Assembly (NCBI RefSeq): GCF_014041995.1
Contig: NZ_CP059492.1
Span: 1,178,001 to 1,242,000 of the forward strand
Direction of reading: 5' to 3'
Source of the DNA: Changpingibacter yushuensis
Lineage (GTDB): Bacteria > Actinomycetota > Actinomycetes > Actinomycetales > Actinomycetaceae
Length of the DNA: 64,000 bases
The notes under the pieces are model-generated. The model was not told the origin of the DNA. It saw only the letters and a list, made by a program, of their open reading frames with translations, and did not search any database. The position numbers and the translations under genes are program-made. This document shows positions 1 to 10,000 of this stretch, piece after piece. The first letter of the stretch is position 1; the number at the start of each line of letters is the position of its first letter.

Positions 1-1
1 C

Positions 2-3000
2 GATCTCTTCGAAGTCTTCTACCGCGACGACTCGGGCCACAGTGGCGCACGAACGATCACCGAAGCTGATGCACGGCGGTTCGAACTGGCAAGCGACCTC
101 GACTCGGCGCCACCGTTCGACGGCGACCCAGACGAGTTCCGCCTTGCCGCGGAGGCACTGCGCATCAAGTACGCCGCGCTCTACGATCCGATGGCCGCGG
201 TCAACAGTTCGGATGTTGACCCACTGCCGCACCAGATTCGCGCGGTCTACGAGGAGATGCTGCCACGCATTCCGCTACGGTTCCTGCTCGCCGATGACCC
301 GGGCGCGGGCAAGACCATCATGGCGGGCCTCTACCTCAAAGAGCTGATTCTGCGGTCCGACTGTGAGCGGGCGATCATCGTCGCTCCCGGCGGGCTGGTC
401 GAGCAGTGGCGTGAGGAACTCAGCCAGAAGTTCGACCTCCGTTTCGAGGTGTTCAGCCGTCAGATGGTCGACGATGCGCAGGGCAACAACGTGTTCGCCG
501 AGCATCCATATTTGATCGTGCGAATGGATCAGGTCTCCCGCAGCGAAGATCTGATGGAGCAGCTCTCTGACGTCGCATGGGACGTCGCCGTGGTCGATGA
601 GGCGCACCGCATGTCGGCCCACTATTCCTCCTGGGCTGGTGAGGTCGACGAGACCAAGCGATTCAAACTGGGCAGGGTGCTCTCGGAGACGGCGCACAAC
701 TACCTCCTGATGACGGCCACCCCGCATGCGGGCAAGGAGGAAGAGTTTCAACTGTTCATGTCGCTGTTGGACCGTGACCGATTCGAGGGTCAGTTCCGGC
801 AGGGTGTGCACCGCACCGACACGCACGGTCTCATGCGCCGCATGGTGAAGGAAGATCTTCTGACCTTCGAGGGCAAGCCGTTGTTCCCGGAGCGTCGCGC
901 CTACACCGTCGAGTACGAGTTGAGCCCGGCGGAACGTGACCTGTACGAGCAGGTCACCGACTACGTCCGTACTGAAATGGGCAGGGCCGAGCGAATCGCC
1001 CAGTCTGGAGACAAGAAGCGTGGCAACAACGTCGGCTTTGCACTCACCGTGCTGCAACGTCGCCTTGCATCCAGCCCCGAAGCGATCCTTCGCTCTCTCG
1101 AACGCCGCCAGGCGAGACTCGAGACGAGGCTCCGCGACATGCAGCGCGCCACCGATGAGGCTCGCGTTGCGAACGCGCATCCTGCACGTCAGTTCGATGC
1201 GGCGTTGCCGACGCTGTCGGTGGAGGACTATGACGATCTCGACGAAGAGACGACCGAGGACGAGCGCGCTGAGTTTGAGAGCCAGGTTGACCAGGTGGTC
1301 GATCTGGCGACCGCTGCCCAGACCATTCCCGAACTGCGTGCAGAGATCGCGATCCTCGAAGACCTGGTCCGCACTGCCCGCCGTGTCCGCCGCGATGGTC
1401 ATGATAGGAAGTGGGTTGAACTGCGCGCGATCCTGGATGAGCAGGTGCTTGCGAAGGACGATTCTGGTGCGCCGCGCAAGATCATCATCTTCACCGAGCA
1501 CCGCGATACGTTGGACTACCTTCACCAGAAGATCACTGCGCAGCTCGGGCGATCCGACTCGGTCGTCACGATCCATGGCGGAACTCGCCGCGAAGACCGC
1601 AAGAAGGCGCGAGAGCAATTCACCCATGATCCCGATACGGTCGTGCTGCTTGCCACGGATGCCGCCGGTGAAGGCTTGAACCTGCAGCGCGCGCATCTCA
1701 TGGTCAACTATGACCTTCCGTGGAATCCGAATCGCATTGAGCAGCGGTTTGGGCGCATCCACCGCATTGGTCAGCGCGAGGTCTGTCACCTGTGGAACAT
1801 GGTTGCCAAAGACACGCGTGAAGGCGACGTGTTCGTACGGCTGCTCTCGAAGATCGACCAGATGTCGATTGCTTACAACGGCAATTTGTTTAACGTGCTC
1901 GGCGATGTGGATGCGTTCCAGGATCGTTCCCTCCGCGACTTGCTCATCGAGGCCATTCGCTATGGCGATCAGCCCCAGGTGAAAGCCAAGCTCGATCGGA
2001 TCGTCGATGCCAGCGTGGCCGACGGGCTCGGCGAACTAGTTGAAGAGCGCGCACTGCACCCCGAGCTATTCAACGCACTCAACCTTGAGGAGATTCGCGC
2101 ACGCATGGAGAGGGCACGCGAGCGGCGCCTGCAGCCGGGCTACATTGCGGCGTTCTTCATCCCCGCATTCGAACGGCTCGGGGGTCGTATTCGCCGTCGG
2201 GAGGCGGGGCGCTATGAGATCCTGCGCGTCCCCACCAGGCTGATCGATGCGGCGCGTCGTCTGAACCGGTGGGCGCCGGTCGCGGAGCGTTACGAACGGG
2301 TGACCTTCGACCTGAGTCGCAGGTATTCCGAGGGGCGGGCGACGGCGGCACTGATTGCTCCGGGGCATCCATTGCTGCAGGCCACCATCGAAGCCACGAT
2401 CGAAGACCTTGGCCAGGTGCTAAGGCACGGCACTATCTTTGTCGATCGTCGCGAGAAGCAGACTGCCGAACCCATGCTGATGTACACCGTCGAGCAGCGC
2501 ATTCAGAACTCCGCCGTAAAACCGGACATCGTCTCGCACCACTTCGATTACTCGCTCCTTGAGCACAACGGTGATGTCGTCGTCTCGGCAACGCCGCCGT
2601 ATCTCGACTACGGCCGTCCCCAGCCTGAGGAGCTCAAGACGGTCGAAGAGGTCGCTCACAGCGATTGGGCCCGGCAGAACCATGAAAAGGCCGTGCGGGC
2701 ACGGTCTTTTCGTGAGGGACTCCAGCCGAGAATGGAGGAAGTCAGAGCGCGTTTGGAGGCGGAGACTGCGCGCACTCGCGTCCAGGTCAAAGAGCGCCTG
2801 CTCGCGGAGGTCAACCACTGGGACCAGGAACATACCCGTCTTGCCGCACTCGAGCGGGGCGGCACCGTCGGTCGCGTCCGTGCTGAGACTGCGTATGTTC
2901 GGGCTCGCCAGCTTGACGAGCGACTCGACCACCGGCTCGCCGAACTTGACGAAGCCACCAACCTCGTTGCCGTCCCTTCGGTCATCCGCGGCGTGGCCTT

Positions 3001-3463
3001 GGTGATTCCGAGCAGCATCGTCACGGCGGATGTCTCAGGCGAGACCGGGGCAGAGCAGCCGCGCACCTTTGCCCGTGAGACCGAGGGCGTTGAACGCCGC
3101 GCGGTCGACGCGGTGCTCGCTGCCGAACGTGCGCTTCGGCGGTGTCCGGTCGAGATGGATCACTACAACCCGGGCTACGACATTCGTTCCAGCGATTCGG
3201 ATGGCCGTGTCTATTACATCGAGGTCAAAGGCCGCATCGAAGGCTCGGACACGTTCACGATCACCACGAACGAGGTCACCTTTGCCCAGACGCAAGGTGA
3301 TCGCCACCGTCTCGCACTCGTTCGCGTCTCGCTTGATGGGGCAGAACACGACCAGGTGCGCTACGTCTTCGACGCGTTCTCGCACATTGAGCCGTCGGTG
3401 ACGACCCGCTCGTACAACGAGGAGTGGCGCGACTACTGGGATCGCGCGGGGCCACCGCGATGA
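2..3463 (+). CDS. SNF2-type helicase with C-terminal DUF3883 domain (5' truncated)
   Basis: The frame is open from the first base of the window, so the real start lies upstream; 1153 residues are visible. The N-terminal part matches the entry region of SNF2/DEAD-like defence helicases. Walker A (DDPGAGKT) is near visible residue 98, DEAH-box VVDEAH near 197, a TATPHAGKEEE motif III-like segment near 238, and the helicase C-terminal motif (QRFGRIHRIGQ) near 580. A long charged linker follows. At the C-terminus, GYDI...YIEVKG (about 1058-1077) is the D...ExK signature of DUF3883, a PD-(D/E)XK-like nuclease or DNA-binding module. It probably translocates on or remodels DNA in a defence complex with the downstream methylase and ATPase. 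Its stop overlaps the methylase start by ATGA, so the two are translationally coupled. Helicase identity is certain from motifs; the defence role is inferred from context. Confidence 0.9.
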   Translation, partial: DLFEVFYRDDSGHSGARTITEADARRFELASDLDSAPPFDGDPDEFRLAAEALRIKYAALYDPMAAVNSSDVDPLPHQIRAVYEEMLPRIPLRFLLADDPGAGKTIMAGLYLKELILRSDCERAIIVAPGGLVEQWREELSQKFDLRFEVFSRQMVDDAQGNNVFAEHPYLIVRMDQVSRSEDLMEQLSDVAWDVAVVDEAHRMSAHYSSWAGEVDETKRFKLGRVLSETAHNYLLMTATPHAGKEEEFQLFMSLLDRDRFEGQFRQGVHRTDTHGLMRRMVKEDLLTFEGKPLFPERRAYTVEYELSPAERDLYEQVTDYVRTEMGRAERIAQSGDKKRGNNVGFALTVLQRRLASSPEAILRSLERRQARLETRLRDMQRATDEARVANAHPARQFDAALPTLSVEDYDDLDEETTEDERAEFESQVDQVVDLATAAQTIPELRAEIAILEDLVRTARRVRRDGHDRKWVELRAILDEQVLAKDDSGAPRKIIIFTEHRDTLDYLHQKITAQLGRSDSVVTIHGGTRREDRKKAREQFTHDPDTVVLLATDAAGEGLNLQRAHLMVNYDLPWNPNRIEQRFGRIHRIGQREVCHLWNMVAKDTREGDVFVRLLSKIDQMSIAYNGNLFNVLGDVDAFQDRSLRDLLIEAIRYGDQPQVKAKLDRIVDASVADGLGELVEERALHPELFNALNLEEIRARMERARERRLQPGYIAAFFIPAFERLGGRIRRREAGRYEILRVPTRLIDAARRLNRWAPVAERYERVTFDLSRRYSEGRATAALIAPGHPLLQATIEATIEDLGQVLRHGTIFVDRREKQTAEPMLMYTVEQRIQNSAVKPDIVSHHFDYSLLEHNGDVVVSATPPYLDYGRPQPEELKTVEEVAHSDWARQNHEKAVRARSFREGLQPRMEEVRARLEAETARTRVQVKERLLAEVNHWDQEHTRLAALERGGTVGRVRAETAYVRARQLDERLDHRLAELDEATNLVAVPSVIRGVALVIPSSIVTADVSGETGAEQPRTFARETEGVERRAVDAVLAAERALRRCPVEMDHYNPGYDIRSSDSDGRVYYIEVKGRIEGSDTFTITTNEVTFAQTQGDRHRLALVRVSLDGAEHDQVRYVFDAFSHIEPSVTTRSYNEEWRDYWDRAGPPR

Positions 3464-6291
3464 ACCCGACCACCCATGACCAGACCGACGCGAGAGAGAG
3501 ACGCCCCGTGACCACCGCACCCAAGAAGAAGCTCATCGAGACATCGCTGCCGCTGGAGACGATCAACGCTGCCTCGAAACGCGAGAAAAGCATTCGGCAT
3601 GGGCACCCGTCGACGTTGCACCTGTGGTGGTCGCGCAAGCCGCTGGCGACAGCGCGTGCGGTGCTGTTTGCGCAGCTGGTGGATGACCCATCATCGCGGC
3701 CGGACGAGTTTCCGACCGTCGAGGCGCAAGATGCCGAGCGTGCCCGCCTGCACGCGCTGATCGAGAGGCTCGTGGTCTGGGAGAAATTGAACGATCAGGA
3801 GCTGCTTGCCGAGGCTCGCGAAGAGATCCGAAAGTCCAATGGCGGCGAGCTCCCTGGGGTGCTCGACCCGTTCACGGGCGGTGGATCGATCCCACTGGAG
3901 GCCCAGCGGCTGGGCCTCGAGGCACACGCCTCCGACCTCAACCCGGTCGCGGTGTTGATCAACAAGGCGCTGATCGAGATCCCGCCGAAGTTCTCAGGCA
4001 AGGCACCTGTGCACCCGGACGCCGAGCATCGGACCACCGGCTGGCAGGGCGCACAGGGGCTCGCAGAGGACGTGCGGCGCTATGGCGCGTGGATGCGCGA
4101 CGAGGCATTCCGACGCATCGGCCACCTGTACCCGAAGGTGACCGCCCCCGGGGGCACGGAGCACACCGTCATCGCTTGGAAGTGGGCGCGCACGGTGACC
4201 AGCCCCAACCCGGCAAACCCGATCGAAACCCCACTCGTCAACTCTTGGTGGCTGAGCAAGAAGAAGGGCCACGAGGCGTACATCGTGCCCAGCGTCGTGG
4301 ACGGCAAAGTGCACTACGAGGTGCGCCACGACGCGGATGGGCCGCGGGGTGATGATGAGGGGACCATTGGGCGCAAGGGCGGATTCGTGGTCGGCGACGG
4401 AACGCCGTTGTCGTTGAAGTATGTGCGTGAACAAGGACGCTTGGGCAAAATGGGGGTTCATCTGATTGCGGTGGTCGCTGAAGGTGACCGTGGCCGACTC
4501 TACGTATCGCCTACCGTTGAGCAGGTCAGTGCAGCGCAGACTTCCCGTCCAGTTGATGTTCCCGAAGGCGACCTCCCAAAGAATCCCCGCGACTTCAAGA
4601 CGCCAAACTATGGGCTGACGAGTTGGTCCGACCTATTCACGAATCGGCAGTTGGTGGCGTTGACCACGTTGAGCGATCTCGTGGGGGAGGCCCGGGAGCG
4701 CGTGCTCGCCGACGCTGCCGTTTCTGGTGGCGCAGAAGATGGCCGGCGCCTTGAGGATGGTGGCACCGGAGCCGCCGCCTACGCCGACGCCGTCGCCACC
4801 TACCTTGCCCTCGCTGTTAGTCGTACGACTGATTACTGCAACGCGCTCTGTACGTGGCACACGACCGGGGAAAAGGTTACTCATCTCTTTACTCGACAAG
4901 CAATACCAATGATTTGGGACTATGTTGAAACAAATATATTTTCATCCTCATCTGGGAATTTCTTAGGTCAACTTGAGTGGGTAGCGAAGGCAGCCGCAAA
5001 CCTTCCAGTTTCGGTCCCTGGCGAAGCAATCACGGCCGACGCATCCACCCGTGACTATTCGGGCCTGGTGATCTCGACCGACCCTCCGTATTACGACAAC
5101 ATCGGGTACTCCGACCTCTCCGACTATTTCTATGTGTGGCTGCGCCGATCGCTGCTCGGCATCCAGGGCAAGACCGTGAGCACCATGCTCACACCGAAGG
5201 CCGACGAGCTGGTGGCGAACCCGTACCGCCACGACGGCAAGCAGGGGGCCGAGGAGTTCTTCGTCGACGGCTTCAACCAGGTGTTCCATCGCATTCGGCA
5301 GACCGCCAACACAGATGTTCCGCTGGGCGTGTACTACGCCTACAAGCAGCAGGACGCGAAAGGCGACGGTACGGCATCCACCGGTTGGCATACCCTGCTC
5401 AATGGGCTCATCCGCACGGGGTGGGAGATCACCGCGACGTGGCCGATGCGCAGCGAGCTCTCGAATCGGATGCTCTCCCAGGGCAGGAACGCTCTCGCGT
5501 CGTCCATTGTGCTCGCGTGTCGTCCGCGCTCGGAGCACGCCCAGGCGACCACGCGTCGTGCGTTCGTGGGGGCGCTGAAAGCCGAGCTGCCTGCGGCGTT
5601 GCGCACGCTGATCCAGGGCGCGATCGCCCCCGTCGATCTCGCCCAGGCGGCGATCGGCCCCGGCATCTCGGTGTTCTCGCGATACTCCCGCGTGCGCGAG
5701 GCTGACGGTTCCGACATGCCGGTGCGTGAGGCGCTCCTGCTCATCAACTCGACGCTCGACGAGGTGCTCGGCGAGCAGGAAGCAGACTTCGACCCGGACA
5801 CGCGGTTCGCAGTCAAGTGGTACCGGCAGTACGGCTGGAAGGAAGACAGCGCGGGCATTGCCGACCAGCTCGCGCGGTCATCCGACACCTCGATCGGTGC
5901 CCTCGAACGCGGCGGGATCTTCAGCGCGTCAGGTGGCAAAGCGAGACTGTTGCCACCCACAGCACTCAACGAGGCGTGGAACGTCGAGGCCGACGATCGG
6001 GTGAGCGTCTGGGAGGCGGCCGTTCGCTTAGCCGGCATCATGGACAATGACGGCGCCGATGCGGTCGCTGCGCTGCTGCCCGCCGTGCAGGCCAAGGTGA
6101 ACCTCGACGCGGTCAAGGAGTTGGGCTTCCTGCTGTTCCACCAGGCCGAGAAGAAGGGCGATACGCAGGATGCGCTCCTGTTCAACGGCCTGGTCAGCGC
6201 GTGGGGCGATCTGAACGAGCAGGCCCGCAAGTTCGCGTCTGTACCACGTACGGCTCAGCAGGCCTTCGACTTCCCTGAGGACGAGGACTGA
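3460..6291 (+). CDS. DUF1156-family DNA methyltransferase
   Basis: 943 residues from the ATG that overlaps the helicase stop. The N-terminus (LIETSLPLETINAASKREK..., then HLWWSRKPL) is the DUF1156 signature. Motif I for S-adenosylmethionine binding is DPFTGGGSIPLE near residue 136. The catalytic motif DPPYYDN lies near residue 541, so about 400 residues separate the two and may hold target recognition. The DPPY motif suggests amino-methylation (N6-adenine or N4-cytosine). In related systems such enzymes mark self DNA while partner helicase/ATPase/nuclease act on unmarked DNA. Part of the central region (about 4860-4990) is AT-richer than its flanks, hinting at mosaic origin. Family identity is strong; the modified base and site cannot be read from sequence. 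Confidence 0.92.
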   Translation: MNPTTHDQTDARERRPVTTAPKKKLIETSLPLETINAASKREKSIRHGHPSTLHLWWSRKPLATARAVLFAQLVDDPSSRPDEFPTVEAQDAERARLHALIERLVVWEKLNDQELLAEAREEIRKSNGGELPGVLDPFTGGGSIPLEAQRLGLEAHASDLNPVAVLINKALIEIPPKFSGKAPVHPDAEHRTTGWQGAQGLAEDVRRYGAWMRDEAFRRIGHLYPKVTAPGGTEHTVIAWKWARTVTSPNPANPIETPLVNSWWLSKKKGHEAYIVPSVVDGKVHYEVRHDADGPRGDDEGTIGRKGGFVVGDGTPLSLKYVREQGRLGKMGVHLIAVVAEGDRGRLYVSPTVEQVSAAQTSRPVDVPEGDLPKNPRDFKTPNYGLTSWSDLFTNRQLVALTTLSDLVGEARERVLADAAVSGGAEDGRRLEDGGTGAAAYADAVATYLALAVSRTTDYCNALCTWHTTGEKVTHLFTRQAIPMIWDYVETNIFSSSSGNFLGQLEWVAKAAANLPVSVPGEAITADASTRDYSGLVISTDPPYYDNIGYSDLSDYFYVWLRRSLLGIQGKTVSTMLTPKADELVANPYRHDGKQGAEEFFVDGFNQVFHRIRQTANTDVPLGVYYAYKQQDAKGDGTASTGWHTLLNGLIRTGWEITATWPMRSELSNRMLSQGRNALASSIVLACRPRSEHAQATTRRAFVGALKAELPAALRTLIQGAIAPVDLAQAAIGPGISVFSRYSRVREADGSDMPVREALLLINSTLDEVLGEQEADFDPDTRFAVKWYRQYGWKEDSAGIADQLARSSDTSIGALERGGIFSASGGKARLLPPTALNEAWNVEADDRVSVWEAAVRLAGIMDNDGADAVAALLPAVQAKVNLDAVKELGFLLFHQAEKKGDTQDALLFNGLVSAWGDLNEQARKFASVPRTAQQAFDFPEDED

Positions 6292-6294
6292 GCC

Positions 6295-6600
6295 ATGGCA
6301 AGCGGCAAGATGAAGCGAGTGCGGGAGTCAGCGCAGTGTGGCACTGACCTTGCACCGCTTCGCGCCGGTGCGCCTGCGGCAAAGGCTGGGGAAGGTGCGC
6401 TGATCGATCGGGTCGCGCACCTGATTGAGCAGACTCGCACGTTCGTCGCCACGCAGGCCAACACCAACACCGCCCTGACTCCGATGAACTGGCACATCGG
6501 CCACATGATCGATGTCGAGGTGCTCAAGGAGAATCGCGCCGAGCATGGTCAGGAGATTGCGGCGACGCTGTCGCCACGATTGAGTTGGAGGCGACATTGA
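6295..6600 (+). pseudogene. Truncated DUF1016 (YhcG-type nuclease) N-terminal fragment
   Basis: 101 residues starting 3 bp after the methylase stop. Residues 36-96 (LIDRVAHLIEQTRTFVAT..., NWHIGHMID, then EHGQEIAATLSPRLS) resemble the N-terminal domain of DUF1016/YhcG proteins, which normally runs on into a PD-(D/E)XK nuclease and totals about 330-380 residues. Here the reading frame ends right after the TLS-RLS motif and no nuclease domain follows. It looks like a deletion remnant left inside the operon, although an intact small protein of partner-binding function cannot be excluded. Its stop overlaps the next possible start (TTGA). Confidence 0.6.
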
Positions 6601-6995
6601 CGAGCATAGATCCGCAAGTCCCCGGGCAAGAGAATTGCCCCGGCGCGGCGACCGCGTCAGCGGCCTCGTCCGGGGCTTACGCCAGCAATGTTACAGCATC
6701 CGGCCAAGGGGCACCAGCGAAGCAGGAGCGGGAGGCTGAGCTGACGCGACTTCTCACCGCGGACCGTCTCGCCACTTACATTCGCGTCTGCGAGGACAAT
6801 CAAGACGAGGCGCTGCGGCTCTACGCATGGAACATCGAGATCGCGTCGGCCTTCTGGGGGAGCTTCAACGTGCTCGACGCCCTCGGGTCGATCTCGCCGG
6901 TTGCCGTTCATTGGGTGCAGCAAGACTCCCGAGTGCCACAGACCATCTCCCGGCGAGACGAAGTTGTCGCCGGGCTGCAGAACATCAGGTTCTAG
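6597..6995 (+). pseudogene. Abi-like protein N-terminal fragment
   Basis: About 132 residues if translation starts at the TTG preceded by GGAGG, overlapping the previous stop; a TTG 12 bp upstream is in the same frame. The segment LTADRLATYIRVCEDNQDEA..LYAWN...SAFWGSFNVLDAL resembles, from memory, the start of actinobacterial Abi-like proteins, where a conserved RNAL-type motif and about 150 more residues normally follow. Here the similarity stops and the frame ends after about 40 unrelated residues, so a frameshift or deletion is likely. The stop is 9 bp before the next gene and overlaps its ribosome binding site. Family assignment is tentative. Confidence 0.45.
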
Positions 6996-7004
6996 GAGAC
7001 AACA

Positions 7005-10000
7005 ATGGCGATGAACAATCGAGATCGAGTGGGTAAGGCGTTCGACCTGCTCTCCGAAGGGCTGCTGGATGTGGTCGATGAGGTGATGACGGCAGCGCTC
7101 GGCGGCACGGACTGGAACGAGCGATGGGCCGCGGAGGACGCCCAGCGGTACGGGAGTTCACGGCGCACCTATGCCAAGACGGACCCGCAGGTGCAGCTCA
7201 AGGCCATCCTCCGCCCGCCGTATTTCTTCAACGCGGTGTTGTCGCGTGCTCAGCAGAGCTACGCCTCGGAGCTGTTGGATGCGCGAAACAAATGGGCGCA
7301 CAACGAGGCGTTCAGCTCCGACGATGCGGTCCGTGCGCTCGACACGATTGAGCGTCTGCTCCACGCCATCGGCGCGGTCGACTCCGCCCAGGACGTGCGG
7401 AAGCTGCGCGTCGACCTGCAGCGCACGGTCTTCGAGGATCAGACCCGCAAGCAGGTCAAGCGGACGAAGGTGTCCCTCGGACCTGGCTCCGGTCTGCGTC
7501 CATGGCGTGAGGTGATCCGCCCCCACGATGACGTGGCGCGCGGCGCGTTCACCGCATCGGAGTTCGCGGCCGATCTGCACCTCGTCCACACAGGCCAGGC
7601 CACGAGCCCCGAGTATGGCGATCCGGTGGAGTTCTTCACCCGCACCTACCTCACCGAGGGCTTACGTGACCTGCTGTCGCGCGCGCTACGCCGTTTGAAC
7701 GGTGAGGCCGGGGCGAGCCCGGTGGTCAACCTTCAGACCAACTTCGGAGGTGGCAAGACCCACTCGATGCTGGCGCTGTACCACTTGTTCAGCGGCACTC
7801 CGGCCAAGGACTTCCCGCAGGAGCTTCAGGAACTCATTGCCGCGAACGGCAACCCCGACCTTGGCACACTCTATGTGCGACGGGTCGCCCTCGTCGGCAC
7901 ATATCTGAAGGCCGGCTCGCCGATCATCAAGGACGACGGCACCGAGGTTCGCACGCTCTGGGGCGAACTCGCCTGGCAGCTCGGCGGGCGTGAAGCCTAC
8001 GACCTGATCGCTGCGGACGACCGCGCCGGCACCAACCCCGGCGAGGCGCTGCGAACCCTGATCCAGCGGTACTCGCCCGCGTTGATTCTGATCGACGAGT
8101 GGGTCGCCTACGCGCGCCAGCTCGTGACGGACAGGGAACTCCCGGCAGGCTCGTTCGAGACGCAGTTCACCTTCGCGCAGTCCCTGACCGAGATCGTGCG
8201 GTCAGTGCCGGGCGTGATGCTCGTCGTGTCTATCCCCGCGTCCGACACGGGGACCGATGGACAGGGGAGTGACATCGAGATCGGCGGTGCGAACGGTCAG
8301 TTGGCCCTGGATCGACTCCAGAACGTGATCCGCCGCGTTGCCGACCAGTGGCGGCCGTCGAGTAAGGATGAGTCGTTCGAGATCGTGCGCCGTCGCCTCT
8401 TCCAGGCGCCGAACGCCGAGGGTCTTACGACGATATCGGCGGTGGCGCGCAGCTTCGCAAATCTTTACCGGAACAACACTGCCCTGTTCCCGCGCGATGC
8501 GGCGAACCCGAACGATGACTATGAGAAGCGCATCCGCGCCTCCTACCCGCTGCACCCTGAGTTGCTCGATCGGCTGTATGAGGACTGGTCGACGCTGGAG
8601 CGGTTCCAGCGCACCCGTGGCGTGCTGAAACTTGTCTCGTCGATCGTGCACGAGTTGTGGGCGTCGAACGATACCTCGCCGCTCATCCTGCCCGGTAACG
8701 TGCCACTCGATGCCACGTCGGTGAACACCGACCTCACGCAATACCTCGAAGACCAGTGGAAGCCGATCATCGACTCCGATATCGACGGGCCTGGATCGAC
8801 TGCGCAGCAGATCGACCTCGATCGGCCCAACCTCGGGCAGCGATCTGTGACTCAGCGCATTGCCCGAACGATCTTCATGGGGGCCGCCCCCAGGATCAAG
8901 AGCGCACGGAAGGGCCTCGACAAACAGTACGTCTGGCTCGGTACCGCAGTGCCGGGAGATGTTCTCGGCAGCTTCGGAAGCGCCGTCGAACTGCTCGCCC
9001 AGCGCTCCACGTACTTTTACGAGGAGCAGGGCCACTACTGGTTCGACACCCAGCCGTCGGTCACCAAGACCGCAAACGACTACGCCGAGCGACTCCGCGA
9101 AGACGTGGAAACGGTATGGAACGAGATCACCCGCCGCCTCCAAGGCGAAGAGCGGGTGCGTGGCGTGTTCGACCGGGTGCACGTCGCCCCGGCATCCTCA
9201 GCCGACATTCCCGACCTTGAAGACACGCGCCTGGTGATCCCCCACCCCCGCTATGCCCGCCGCAAGCAAGACGGAGCCGAATCTGCAGCGCATGCGTGGG
9301 TGCGTGACGCGATCGAGAGCAAAGGCGCGGGTCAGCGCATCCACCGCAACACGCTGATCTTCCTGATGGCAGACAAGAGCGAGTTGGAAAGTCTTGAGGC
9401 TGCGACTCGCAGCTACTTGGGTTGGAAGCGCGTCCAGGCCACCAGTGACAGCCTCAACCTTTCGGTTCAGCAGCGTAAGCAGACTGACGATTGGGTCTCT
9501 CGGCTTGATCAGACCGTCTCCGACCGCATACGGGACACCTTCGTGTGGGCCGTCTATCCAGAGCAGCTGGACCCGACCAAACCGTTCGAGCTCGTCGCAG
9601 AGAAGGTGCCGGACTCTGGTGGGCGCTCTCCTGCCGACCGGGTGAGTGCCAAGCTTGGCCGAGAGGATCAACTCGTCACCGACTTCGGCGCGCCGATTCT
9701 CGGCGCGACACTGCACCAGGAGCTTTCTGCGCTGTGGCACGATGTGGGCGAAATAACTGTTGGTGAACTGTGGGGATATTTCACCCGCTACATCTACATG
9801 CCGCGCCTTGTGCGCCGCGATGTGCTCGACCGAGCGATTGAGCAGGCACTGTCTTCGGTTCTCGTTGAAAACGAGCGGTTCGCGATCGCCTCAGGTAAGG
9901 ATGCTGAGACAGGCCGCTACCGCAGTCTCACCGTGCCACCGGATCAAGCGGCGAGTATCCAAGTGACTGACAGTACGTTGCTCGTCGATATGAAGAAGGC

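Noticed and set aside
275-1789. Long open frame of 504 codons on the minus strand inside the helicase gene
   Set aside because: Shadow of the helicase; no family similarity, and long antisense frames are common in GC-rich genes.
5340-6230. Minus-strand frame of 296 codons opposite the methylase
   Set aside because: Ser/Arg-rich composition typical of antisense shadows; no motif.
8202-9182. Minus-strand frame of 326 codons opposite the DUF499 gene
   Set aside because: Shadow with Arg/Val-rich composition and no recognisable domain.
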